A stretch of 64,000 bases of DNA, from NCBI RefSeq assembly GCF_003711515.1, contig NW_021167090.1, forward strand, positions 973,401-1,037,400. Reading direction: 5' to 3'. Position numbers and translations under genes: made by a program. The DNA is from Sodiomyces alkalinus F11 (lineage: Eukaryota; Ascomycota; Sordariomycetes; Glomerellales; Plectosphaerellaceae). Below, piece by piece: positions 34,321 through 46,502 of this stretch. The notes under the pieces were generated by a model that did no database searches, was not told the origin of the DNA, and saw nothing but the letters and a program-made list of their open reading frames with translations. Every line of letters starts with the position of its first letter. The first letter of the stretch is position 1.

Positions 34321-36562
34321 TGGAAGTCGCGGTCGTGGTCGTGGACTGGGCTGTTGACGTGTGATGTGTCGTGTTATGTCGTGTTACCCGAGTGATGTTG
34401 TTGATGTCGCTGCAGGCGGCGGTTGTCCGCAGCAACGAGGAGGACGGCGGCAACCCGGGAAAAGACGCAACGGTTGGTTTAGAGTGAATGCGAGGTGGGG
34501 GATGCAAATGCAAATGCAAGGTGAAGTGGACGAACAGGTGACGGTGAAGAAAGATGAAGAAAGACAGAAAGACAGAAAGGCGGAAGGACGGACCTTCCAG
34601 GTTGTGGCTGGCCAAACTTTACCAAAGTCTCCGACTTCGATCCCTCGTGACTTGGTGACTTGCAAATTGATGGTGCTTTCTCCAAGGTAAACGTACCCCT
34701 AGGCTCCCCTGTACGAAGCTGCTACAAAGTGGCAGTGGAAGTCTCATGAGGGCGAGGCAGGCGGCACCCCTGACGCAGTTGCCTTCACCCTTTGTTTACT
34801 CTTGTTGCCGGGTCAATGTGACATTGACATTAACAACGTCAATGACCAATGACAGCTCAGTCTAGAGGCCCAGCTCCCAACCCCGACTATTTCATCGATT
34901 CTCTTTCTCCAGCCAAATTTCACGAAATATCAATCATCGAAACAGTTCTATCTTTGATCCTCACGAGTTTTCTCTATGATTGTCCTTCATTCCGTTTAAA
35001 CTAGCGGCCTTTTGTATAATGGCTTTCAATCCGAGACAACACATTCCTCTTCTCGGTTCGAGGTCATTGTTGCATTATGTTAGTCAGCTTTAGTGTTAGT
35101 AACTACCTTAGTGCTTCTACCTAAGGTAATTACGTGATGAATCGGTCTCAGGTTGGATACCTCATAAAGAACGTGGATATCAGTTATCCGTAAGGGTGTA
35201 AAAACTATCATGCAATGGTCACAATCACGACTCGTTGCTGTTGGTTCCTCGTCTTCACCACGTGGATGCAACTCGCCATCTGGCCATGGGAGAATCATTC
35301 CAGACCACCCCGACCACAGATCGAATCTTGACCGTCGAGTGCCAACTACGACTTTGTAAGAGACGAGACGTCCGATGCCTTCCTTGTCCTCCGGTCCACT
35401 GCCGTGTATTGATTACCTGCATAAGTGGGTGCTATCTTCCACAGGAAGGCAGACGGATCGGGGAGACACGGCATCCCCGGCGGGTGTACGACTCTCTGTA
35501 CACGTGTACGACGTCCTCTACACCTCTGTACGCCTGTCCGCACGTGGGCTTGCCGATGTCCGAACCCAATTCTCCGGGAGGGAATAAATAGATCAGCACG
35601 CATCCATCAGCATCCATCTCACTCAGAGGAGAGGGCGCAACGACGCAAGGTGTGGACGTTGAGTGTGTGCCAACTCGGCGAGGTCTGCTTACTCTTCCTC
35701 CCGAATAGTTGTGGCTTGGTGGCTTTTGCCGTGCCGGCGCGGAGCTGACCACCAGCCTCCCCGAACGTTTTGCCCGACTTCCGTTGGGCAAAACGTTGAA
35801 CGATGTCTGCCATTGCCAGCGTTAAAGTAGCCGGAGCCGAGCCACCTCGGAAAAAGGCAAAAATACGGTGGCTAATACTATCGGCCAGTGCTGTAATTTT
35901 ATTGGGCGGACATCAAACTCCGGTGCAATCAGTTCTTTACGCCTACCTACCTAGGAAGGTCGTCAATGGAGTCGAGAACAAAAGGACTAAAGAAGAAAAT
36001 CAAAATAGTGGACAGCGGCAGGTGAATTAGTCTTGATTATTACACCGGATGCGAATATCGTAACAGCGGGAGAAGAAGAGAAGAAAAAAAAAGGCCCAAG
36101 GCAGCCCAAATCCCAACCGAATCAGGCCAAGTCCCAGCCATCATCTCAAGAGATCCGTCTCCCATCGGCCTCTTTTCTTCTCCCCTTCTTCCCCCAGGGC
36201 TTTGCAAATGTACCATGCATTCATGAAACCGTACAGCGTTTTCTTCCATTTTTTTTTGGTGTCTTTCTTCACAGTCGTAGTAATGTAACAACAAGGACTT
36301 CTCCAAGCCGCCCCAATGTCTGTCTATGCCCTGTGAGAAAAGGAAAATTGAGAGAGAGGAAAAAAAGAAAAAAGAAAAGCTGCCCAACCCCCTGACGTTG
36401 CTCCCCCACGAGTCGAGGACCACATTCATGTACAATCATCGAAGCGATGATCGCCGTAGTCCCTCGCCGGGCCGCAACATCAGGGACGGAATGGAAGGGA
36501 TCGTTGTGTTCTCCAACTTCCTCCACCACTTCAGCCTCGCTTGTCCATCACAGACGAGCCAT
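34321..36562. other. Intergenic region upstream of the acidic membrane protein
   Basis: 2.2 kb. The first 400 bases probably hold leader and promoter of the minus-strand gene. An inverted repeat, TACCTTAG at 35104-35111 with CTAAGGTA at 35121-35128, could form a small hairpin. No supportable gene; frames around 35235-35813 lack coding features. Confidence 0.5.
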
Positions 36563-37308
36563 TTACAGGTCCTAGAGCGAGAGATGTTAGCATGACGATT
36601 GGATGACCGAGTTATGGCGGGGAGGGGAAACATACCTCGCAGTAGTCGATGGTGGTGGTGACGGTGACGGTAGGAGTAGGGGCGGTGGTGACCGAGGCGG
36701 TGATGCCCCAGCAGTCGCAAGCAGAGGCGTAGCGGACCTCGTCGCAAGAAGAGGCGTAGGCAGGGACGGCGGTGGGGACCTCGGTGGCCTGGCGGGCCTC
36801 GACCTGCGCGTTGCGCTTCAGCTTGGCAACGGGCTCAGCGGTGACGGTGACGGTGACGGTGCTGGTGAGAGAAGACATGTTAGTTCAGTGTTCAGAATCC
36901 TGTGCCTGTCGTCTTCCGTCTCTGAGCTCTCTCGTCTTGGTCTTTCATGTCTGCGTGTTGGTTGTCCTTGGGATGATGACAAAATGCTGTCGTGCTTTGT
37001 CGTGTCCGCCTTTTTTTCCACATTGCATCCCTCCGTATTCCAAGGTCCAGAAAAGGCGGATGGAGAGAACATGGAGACGAGAAGACAGAGGGGAACGGTG
37101 AACAGTTGAACGGGAAGACCTACGCAGCCTCGGGGGTGACGGTGGTGAGCTGGAAGCTGGAGCAGTCGGCCTGGCGCTCGGTGATGGGGAGGAGACCATC
37201 ACGGGTACCGGTGACCTGACGGTTGCAGTTGTTGCCGGCGCAAGCGCGCTTCTCGAGGACGGAGCCAAGAGCGACGGTGGCGAGGGAGAGGATAACGGCG
37301 GCCTTCAT
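36563..37308 (-). CDS. Small secreted cysteine-containing protein
   Basis: Three exons on the minus strand (37308-37124, 36861-36636, 36571-36563) encode 139 residues; the last exon carries only Asp-Leu-stop. Splice evidence: donor GTAGGT, branch ACTAAC and acceptor CACCAG for intron 1 (262 bases); donor GTATGT, branch GCTAAC and acceptor CTCTAG for intron 2 (64 bases). The N-terminus MKAAVILSLATVALGS is a clear signal peptide, followed by a Lys-Arg (LEKR) processing site. The mature part has seven Cys (ACAGNNCNR, ADCSSF, SSCDEV, SACDCWG, DYCEDL) and two Thr/Val-rich stretches like those in O-glycosylated wall or secreted proteins. An internal KLKR may be a second cleavage site. I recognise the layout from hypothetical secreted proteins of Sordariomycetes but no function. 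Effector-like or wall roles are only guesses. Confidence 0.75.
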
Positions 37309-37480
37309 CTTGATGGATTTGTGGGGGTTTGGTAACGTTGATTAAACACGTCAAGTCAAGGTCGATCGACTGAGGTCCTGAGAGCGAGGGAGGCTGAAAG
37401 TCTGCTAGGAAGTCGGTGATGGGCAGAGAAGGGGAAGGGAAAAGGGGGGGAGTGCGGGAGGAGAGGACGGTGGATGCCCT

Positions 37481-37490
37481 CATATATAAT
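37481..37490 (-). promoter_or_regulatory. Possible TATA box of the secreted-protein gene
   Basis: catatataat on the plus strand (TATATATG on the minus strand), about 175 bases before the start codon at 37308. Position and composition suit a TATA element for a highly regulated secreted-protein gene. Confidence 0.35.
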
Positions 37491-37772
37491 AACGACAATG
37501 GGACCTGGGACGGCGAGCATGATGGATGGGTGGGTGTAGGAGTGGATGGCTGCGTTGGTTGGGGCTGGTTCGGTACCAGCCGGTAGGCTGGATGTCCCGT
37601 CTCTCGGTTCTAGGCTTAGGTGCCTCCGGGAGAATCGGGTACCTGTCCTGTAGGTAAACTGAGCAGGCAAGGTACCTTACGTTGCACTTTCAGCAGGCTG
37701 CATGGCAGCATGGCAGAGGGTACGGAGTACGGGACGCTAAGGATGAATGGAGCGGGATGGGGAACGGTGAGT

Positions 37773-37801
37773 GGGCACTGGGCACTGGGCACTGGGCACT
37801 G
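37773..37801. repeat. 7-bp gggcact tandem repeat
   Basis: Four copies of gggcact in noncoding sequence. Confidence 0.85.
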
Positions 37802-40800
37802 GGGACGGGGGTGGGAGGCGCAGTGCCACGAGCTCTGCCCAGTAACTACCTAAGCTGATGTGGGACCACGGTCTTCAACTCCTTTGCCCAGAAGGAGGGG
37901 AGGTGGGGAGTGGGGAGGGCCGCTGCGAAGGGCCAGCTTGGTATTAATTACATACGTTGTATTCCATGCGCCACGGAGCATGGGATAGAAGGGGAAACAA
38001 AACGGAGAACAGCGAAAAAGGGGAGGAAACGGCGAGTCGAATCGACCGACCCAAGCGAGGGACCAGGGATAAGGAACAAGGGCCAAGGGCCAAGGGGAGA
38101 AGGAAGCGTGAGCACGGGTCCCGGTCGGCGGCGGAAGAAGTACATACAGCGCACCTACCTACCTAGGTAAGGTAAGTAAAAAGAAGAAGAAAGCCCGAGG
38201 AGATGATGCGTGTTAGTGCTGTTAGTCAGATGCTGCCGCTGCCAGTTACCAGTCCCGTTGTAAGGTACCTCCTCCACATGCATCTGCTTGCTTCCTTCGC
38301 CCCTGTGGCCCGCTCCACCGCACCGTAACCACCTAATCAATTACGGAGCACGTTGTACGGAGTACGTACATGCTCCACGACGTCTCCACTCTTTCGGCTT
38401 TGTTCCTCCCCCTTGCGGCTTGGTGGTGTTCCTGGGCGCGCAGGATAATCCGGCAACGGGACCCAAAGTCGGTTCGGCCCAAACCAAAATAGCTTATCCG
38501 GTGGGCTTTCCCACCCTATCAGCGTCCCGGACATCCGCATGAGGTCGCATCCGTTACATACACGCAGATACAGAGAAAGGAAGAGGGCTGCCCGCCCAGC
38601 CTTGTTCTGCAGGTCCAGGGCCGGGGGAGGGAGGGCTTGACTCAATGGAGACTCGTCTAAATCGGGGTGCTTTTTGCGGACGAGGGAACTCGACAATGGA
38701 GGGTGACGGAGAGAGAGGCATCTGAAGCACAATTGATTTTCCTTGCAGAGCTGACAATCAGGTCCGTTGGAATACTGCGTTTGTTCGTAATAACCGTCTT
38801 TCAGACCCGGACTGTGCTATTCGATACGAGGTGTAATTATGTATTCCCCTATACACGTAATTGGGACTATGATACCGCATATCGCAACGGGTTGGTGGCA
38901 CTATTGATTTTTCTCTTTTTGGCGGGACGGCAATGTGCCGCTTGGCAGATCCGCCACCCCGTCTTTTCCTCTATCCATCGTCCGAGAAACCCGATTCGAA
39001 TCGAAGGGGTTTGTGCATTGTGGTACCTGTTTTTGTGCAAAATTAATTAATGATTCGGTCGAAAAATATAATGCAATGCGTCAGGGGCCGCATCATTGAC
39101 TGAAAAGAGGCGAGTCGGATGCAGCAACCGAAAGAATCAGTACATGTAGGAGAATGCATAGAGGGGCTTGGGTGTAATGTCGGGTAATTGGGAATGATAG
39201 GTGCCTTTTACTTAGCTAATGGGGGAAAGGGGCCAAGAGTGCGCAAGGGGTTTGTACGGGGTACGAGTACAACATAATTACGCGGTACGGATACTTCGAG
39301 CGGATGGGTACAACGTAAACATACGAATACAATGGGGATGACAGGGTCATACCAATTATAAGCGGGTGAATAGGAAGCGTCAAACTGGATGGACAATCAA
39401 CGTCCGGGCTGGAAGAGGGCTCCGTCAGCTCTCAAACGGACCAACAAGAAACAAGACCAAGAAACCGTTTCCTTGCTCATGCTTGGTGCGTCATCGACGA
39501 TACGGTGTACATATGTACGGTGGATTGATCTCGCAACAATATCCACCGGGGAGAATAGCACCCAACTGTCTGGATCAGTGTTACAGTGCTATGGTTAATA
39601 AGTCGGTTATGTCGTGGGTGAATTGAAGAAGAAGCTTGAAGAATCCTGGGGTACTATCATATAGCGCTGATCTCCGTCGTATTGTCTTACCTACCCACCT
39701 GCTTCGATCACACATGGCTGCAATGACCCGTCCGGAGTACATGAACTAATACTTCGGACTTCGGAGATCGTTCTTGGAAGATCGTCACTATGTACGCGGA
39801 TCTAGGCACTGATCAACGGAGACTCAGCCGAGCTCCTATCCTCTGCTCAACTTATCTCCTTGACATTCTTATTCGTATTGACGTACAACGTAGTTCGCAT
39901 TATATACCATACCAGCTTCTTCTCCTTTTGTTGCCCCTTTATCTGTGTCATGATTGGCTGATAGCCCTGACCGTGATACTCGACGGATAACGGATACCTT
40001 AAGCATTACCGAGTCGCTTATCTGCTATCACCGTTTCCAACGCGACTGGCAGACGTTAGTTCTTACACCGTTCGGTTTGGCGCGAGGTCGAAGAAGAAGC
40101 TAATGGATGATTGATATGTACCCGCGCTAGCGTTCTTCCATTCGTGGTACTGGTTCATCTCGATTCAAATTACAGGTAAGGTAAGGTCGTGTATCCCAAA
40201 TTACCTCTTTATGCTTGATCTCGGTCTCGGCCGCTGTATCTACGTACGTTGTATGTACAGAAGGTACTACTTTATTTACCTCGTTTCCCCAGATAACGTC
40301 GTGAGGGGACAGGGGTATCCATACGCCGTAACACCGGCTCATACATAATGCTAATACCAGCTAAACGCGCTTCAAAGGTTCCGAGCAACGACTGTACTTG
40401 GTACTAACTCTCACATTCCCACAATGACTCCCAGCGGCACCGCTTTCTTACTTGGCTTCCTTTTGTAAAGCCGAGGCAGCATTACGAAATAGAGCGCCCA
40501 TGAGGCACAGGTAACGTCAACATAACGTACGTCGTCCTCACCCACCTGCCTCTTCCCACTCTTCCCACTCTTGTCACGGTACTTTCGCCGTGAAGCCTAG
40601 GACGCTTTTGACCTAAAAAGGCAGGTTGGAGACTGATCCACCGAAATGGGCGGGCGGGGAACCCTACACGTGGGTAGGTACACTACTTCGTACTCCGTTC
40701 TACGTACCGTGTACAACGTACATCAACGTACCGATATTCCGTTTGGCCCTTTGGGACCGTTACCCTTGATCAACTCGTTCCACCGCCCACTTTGCTAGAC

Positions 40801-43112
40801 TCGAACTGCTGACCGACCCAACTCGTACTAAAAAGGCCCCTGGTCCCCGTCTCTTCTTTCGATTTTGACCCAGTTCATCAACTCGTCCATTACGGATTCG
40901 CGACTTTCGCACGTGGAGACGACCATTACCTTACTTTCTCGTCTAGGTACTTCATAGTAAGTACGAAAGCTCGCCCACGTTTTGATTTCTCGTATCGTCC
41001 CGAATGCAATCGTCGTCTTCTCCCCATGTGAACGAACGAAGGTGAGCCAGAACAATCCAAGAAGCCTTCTAGAACCCCCCACCCCCGGAGCACGGCCAAA
41101 ACACGTGGGACCAGCCACTCCAAGAATGTCATAGTACAAAAGTACGGAGTAGAAAAGCACGTGTTGCACTGCACGGTGGGCACGACTTTTGTCGTCCACC
41201 TTCCTTGATGAGGTAGCGTATATAGTGCGTGCTGCGAGGGCCGTGATGCGTCACATCCACGTTTTGTCTCATTATCGCTTCGCTTTGCAGCGCATTTGCC
41301 CTTGGGTGCATTGGCGATATTGGCATGGCCCCTCTTTCTCGGTTCCTGCGAACCTCGACCTCCTCTCACGACACGTGCTCGAAGGACGGTTGCTCCATGT
41401 CGTGAGGCTGCTTGGATTTTGCATTCTGCATTCTTCTCGCGAACTGGACGTATATACCCGGGCTAGCCCATGTCGAAAGGAAGAGTTAGCTGATCATCAA
41501 TGGACGGACGGGTATCATTGCCCAAGCGACAATCGTGCCCCAAGACGAAGGAGGGGAAAAGGAGGCAATGATAAATGAAGATCCGGCCCACGGCAGGCTC
41601 CTGTCATGTTGTGACAGCTGCATAGTCGGAGGATTTCTCTTCTCGCCGCCGTCATTCGGGGATCGACTGGTATCATTGTCGTGGGAACTCTGGGGTACAG
41701 AAACGGTAAGGAGACACGGTTCCGGCGCTCGCTGGCCCAGGGGACCTCGAGGAAAACAAAAAGTTGAAACGGCTTTCTTCAACATACCACGTATGTACGG
41801 CACGGCAGTTCGTTCAACCTGTGGTCAGTCGAGACTGCGGCACGTAATTAATTATTTCTCCATCCACCTCCGGTCGGCAAGTGAAGAGAAAGATTTCAAT
41901 ACCAGCGGCATCGTCTGTTTTCCTTGTTCAACTACTACTTACATCAACTTATCTATTGCTGTTTCTTCCCCGCATCCTCACTCTCTCCCCCAGATTCTCA
42001 GGTACCTCCCAATGTTTGGCTGTTGCTGGTACGTTCGGCGGCTAAAGCCCCAGCCCCTTTTAGGGTCCGGTCCTTACAGCATACATGTGGAAAAGCCCTA
42101 ACGGAACAACGACCCCCGGGGCCGGCGACCCCATCACTGCATCGCATCGGCGTCAGTGCAACCGTGCCAGCACAAGATTGAATCTCACCGCATCGCCCCC
42201 CCTAGACAAGTACGAAATACGACGTATCCGTGCGGAGCGCTAATACGGATACCAATATTGCGTTAACTACGTTGTGTGTACACAAATACTATAGTAAGCA
42301 TGAATCAATATATATGTCCATATTGGCGACGCGAACCGAACCAGTCAACTCCTCGTCCGGGGTTTCCCCGAAATCCCGGTCGTGTTGCCGACAGACAGGG
42401 GGCCGCCTGATTCATCCCGCTCGGCTAGCCCATCGACCAGGGACGGTTATATTCAGCGCCCCCGGATCTAGAAGTCTCGTCCCGGAAGCAGGTTGGGCTG
42501 TGGTAATATGTATGTAATTCCGCTTAATTATTGACACGATCTAGGCAAATCATGGGGAAGAACGGGGAAAATGGGGAAATGGGGAAATGCAACGCGGCAA
42601 CGGTTACCTAGACAGCCAGGCACAGACAGAGACAGGCACAGGGGAATGAAACGCATGGACGCACAGAATGGGAATACCTTACAAGGCCCACTGCTAAGAG
42701 ACCAGCACTCCTGCTAAGATGCCGCAGATAGATGATGCCGTGTGAGGTGGCCTGCGTTGAATGTGTGGAGTTGGTACGCGGATATTCCGTCCGTCTTACC
42801 CTGGGTGATGGTTCGTTCTCAGTAGAGCTACTTAAGGATGCATTCCCCTTCCATGATGAGGGTGAATTAAAGGTGAATCAAGGTTGAATATCATTGCGAG
42901 CCGTTTGTCTGCTCTCGTAAGTCTGAACGTGGTATCTATATATCGAAAAGAAAAGGCAAAAAGAAAAGAAGAAAAGAAAATAGAAATAGAATCCAAAAAT
43001 AATATCCAGTTGAACGCCATGCTGTGCTTTGCTATGCATCATTCTGTTGTACATACCATACCCTGCCATTCTCCCAGAATGCCGACTTCGTCATCACCAA
43101 AATCAGTCAGAA

Positions 43113-45007
43113 TCATGCCTCCCGCCGACCATCTTGCGACGGTTCCCGACTGCTCTCCAACCCCACGGCCGTCTGTCCGGCGAAATTGTCCACTGGCCCG
43201 TAGTGTCCATGTCCGACCACCTCGCCAGCCTCAGCCACCACACTCAGCGTCGCCTGACCCGCCACGGAGCTCTCGCTCCTCCCTCGCCCCTCGTTGCTGC
43301 GCCTCCGCGCCGCAGGCGGTGGTCGGCTCGTCGCCGGCACGGCAGGCCCGCTCACGGCGCTCACAGCACTACCGCCCCCCGATCGGCGGTGGGCCTCGTT
43401 GGGCGAAAGCGTCCCGTCGGCAGGTAGTTCGGGCATGACCGAGCTGTCGACGCCGTCCAGCTCCTGCGGCGTACGCGCCCCGGGGGTCCCCCCCACCTCG
43501 CTGTTCATGCTGTAGTCGCTCCCGTCGCTAAAATGCCGCACGTGTCCGTAGCCCTGGGTGTAGCCGTGGCCCTGCGTGCTCTGCGAGTCGATGCTCTGGC
43601 GGTTGTTGTTGTTCGCCGTGCTGTGATGACTGCCGGCGAGCCATGACGGGCCGGATTGCTGGCTCGCGCGATGCGCCCGGTCGGGCACGACGTCGAAATA
43701 ACCCACCCCGCTGCTGCTGCTGCCCGGGTACGTCGAATCGTAACTCATGTGGCGGTCGCGGTCCGGCACCGCTTGGTAGCTTCCTCCTACTCCTCCTCCG
43801 CCTCCTCCATGGGCCACCGGACTCGGTGTCGGTCGAGGGAGGGAGCCGATGCCGATGCCCTCCGAGTCGGAGTCGGCGCGGCGGTGGCAAGGACGCGGCG
43901 ACGACATCATCATCAGCGGATCGACGCTCTGGTCGTCGAGCTCGGAGACGGCGGGTTTCTCGGAGCGGTAGGCCGTCTGGGTTTTCGTGCCGTTGGAGTG
44001 GCGGGTGGTTCCTTGCTTGGACTCGACGGCCCTGACTACCTTGTTGAGACGGCGCATGATGAGGAAGGCGGCCACGAGGACGATGACGAGAAGGGCGACG
44101 GCGCCGACGACGATGCCTGCGATTTGACCGGTCGTTACCCCCCCACCACCGCCGTCGTCGCCACCAGCGCCACCATCGTCGTCGCTGCTGTCGTTGTTGG
44201 ATTCGACGATTTCTGGCTCCACCTTGGACACCGAGCTTGGATAGAATTTAATCACGACCTCTGCGTCGTCATCAACCTCCGTGGGTCTCGCTGTGGGTGG
44301 GGATGGCGTCGAAACCGTCGTCTCCGTCTCCGTCTCCGTCGTTGTTATTTCCGAGTCGGCCGAGTCGGTCGTGGTGATCGTTCGGGTTATGGTATAGGTG
44401 GAAGGCTGGGTCGAGTAGCAGGCGTTGGACGCGCAGCCCATGCCGTCGCGACAACATCCGTAGTTTAGCGAGGACGGGCAGAGGAAGTAGTTGGTCGGAC
44501 AGGATTGGGAATAGGAGACGCCCTGTGGTGCGCGACAGTTGTCTCCTCGTTCGCAAATGTATCCTTCCGGACAGCAACCCCCTGGAGAACGGCACGACAG
44601 ATGTTAGGGCGGCGAATGACAACGACGCAGGGGGAGGGGGGAGACGTCAAGGGGAAGCACAGAGTTTTCTACTCACCTCCGACTTCAGGCGCACAGGCGT
44701 AGTAGCCTACTCTGCCAGCACATGTCTGTGGCGCTCTGGTGGAAGCGAAACATGATTCTGATGCGCAACCGTAGCCGCTCGGGCAGCATCCTCCGTTAAG
44801 GCTGGCCGGGCATAGGGAGTGGTTGGGCGGACAGGAGGAGGAAGAAGTCATGTCGCGCCTCTGAATGTTGTGGATGATGGTCACATGCGTCTTTTCCACC
44901 CGATGAACTCCGTCTACCCTTTTGACATCGACCGCCACTGCCGGAGTTGTGCAGACGCTGAAAAGTAGCGCAATGGCGCAGTGGGAACATGCGCGCAGTG
45001 AGGGCAT
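43113..45007 (-). CDS. Type I membrane protein with three Cys-rich repeats
   Basis: Exons 45007-44677 and 44581-43113 (minus strand) encode 599 residues; the 95-base intron (GTGAGT...CCAG) splits the second repeat and joins PEVGG to GCCPEGYIC in frame. A signal peptide (MPSLRACSHCAIALLFSVC...) precedes an ectodomain with three tandem repeats of the form SC-x6-C-x7-GCC-x2-G-x2-C-x4-C: NGGCCPSGYGC, GGGCCPEGYIC and NYGCCRDGMGC. A Thr/Ser-rich stalk (TITRTITTT, TETETETT) follows, then an acidic Gly/Asp linker, one membrane span about 262-286 (GQIAGIVVGAVALLVIVLV), a basic stop-transfer MRRLNKVVR and a 310-residue Ser/Gly/His-rich cytoplasmic tail. This is the layout of fungal surface sensors such as Wsc/Mid2 types, but the Cys pattern is not WSC or CFEM. 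A wall-sensing or binding role is inference. Confidence 0.8.
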
Positions 45008-46502
45008 GGTAATTTCGAAGGGGGGGGGGGCCTTCCTTTACCCACGAGACTGCCGAGGGTCGTTGCGAAAGAAACGAGACGTATCGGCAGTGCTGGTAAT
45101 CATAAGGTAGGCGCACGGGTGGGTGATAAAGGCGACTTCCGAAATAGGCGGGGAGGGGCCGGTGACGAGGGGAGGGATGATGAGATGTGGACGAGATGCC
45201 TCAGCACTCCTTTGTCTCGGTCTCGGTGATTCGAAGGAAAAGAGAAAAAAGAAAAAGAGGAGAAAATAAGAGAGAAAGAAAAGATGCTACACAGAACTGC
45301 AAGAAATGATGACGAGAACCAGAGGATTTGCCGCGGGATGTCAAGATGTGGATGTCAAGATGTGGATGTCAAGATGTGGATGTCTGGATGAGGAGGGACG
45401 ATAAGGTGAGATGTCAGGTCGAAGGTCGAGGTCGAGGTCGAGGGGCCACCACGGTCGGACACTACGGAGTCTACACCCAAAGAGGCGGGTCATCCCGAAG
45501 CTGTCGACCCAGCCGTTTTGGGGGCTGAGCACCAGCGCTATGCTAAGCTAAGCTGTGCTATGTTAATTATAAGCAGCGCCACTCAGATTCTGCAGTACAT
45601 ATACATAACGTAGGATTCCCCCACGGTACGAATAGGCTACCATTCTTTGTACCTCGTACTCGTGGAGAGGGACACCCCACCCGTTGAAACCCAAAGACAC
45701 GTTCCTTGGGTCCTAGTGTAAAGCTCACACCGAGTAACACTGATAGTCGCAGGTTTAAATTGAACTTTTTATTTTATTCCAATATTAACGATTTATTTGG
45801 GGTCTTTCGATGGCTTTGTCCCCAAACCAAAGTCCCGTCCCGTCCCGTCCGCGGTTAAGTGATGACGTAATCAGCGCCGAGTCAACTACACGTAAACTGT
45901 CAAGGTCCTTTATTTGTCGTTGGTCAGGTCGAATACCCCATAATTAGCCCTCTCTTCTCTTGTCGGGCTGGACGAAGTAGTCCTCCTATAGGTCCTCCCA
46001 ATTCTAACAAAACCTAAAGGAGGGATAAGAGAATAAGAGACTTATGTATATCACTCTTAATAGCGTCCGCGTAAGAAAAGCAAAGACTTATCGTATATAC
46101 CTTTATAACTTAGGTAGCCAGGCAGGGCACTACTAAGAACGACGGCAACAAGACTAGTACGAATACCAATAATAGAAAAGAAGGAGGCCATGCCCGCCCA
46201 CAAGGCTTTCGTTACCATCGTCTGATTTTATATACTGATGATCAGGAGTGGTAGTTGTCGTAACTATTGACACCGAGAGTCCAGTCGGAATATCCTCACC
46301 CATATATACCCAATTCTGTCAAGACTCCAGACAACCCGGCCTCCTATACCTAATGCCAAACATGCTCAACAGACTGTGTCCCTGTTCCCAACAAGTTTTC
46401 CCCACCAAACAGAAAGGAAGCAAAAAAACGAGAAAGAACATCTCAATCAAACAAGATGGACGCCCAGCCCCCCCCCAAACATCCCATTCACACCACACCG
46501 GT
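45008..46502. other. Intergenic region with 14-bp tandem repeat
   Basis: 1.5 kb. It includes the promoter of the Cys-repeat membrane protein, the tandem repeat at 45338-45386 and a gaggtc repeat near 45425-45440. It then becomes a moderately A/T-rich stretch (about 45720-46250) with no gene seen. Confidence 0.5.
45338..45386. repeat. 14-bp atgtcaagatgtgg tandem repeat
   Basis: About three and a half copies in noncoding sequence. Confidence 0.85.

Larger units (their letters stand above)
37309..43112. other. 5.8-kb gene-free region with dispersed motifs
   Basis: After the secreted-protein promoter I see no supportable gene. It holds a 7-base tandem repeat (about 37773-37801), the palindrome TACCTAGGTA at 38160, GTACGGAGTAC at 37720 and 38355, and five exact TACGTTGTA copies (37953, 39309, 39884, 40245, 40712). 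Open frames such as plus 41535-42101 show no family motif. Confidence 0.55.

Noticed and set aside
41535..42101. 188-residue plus-strand frame
   Set aside because: Random-looking composition, no recognised segment.
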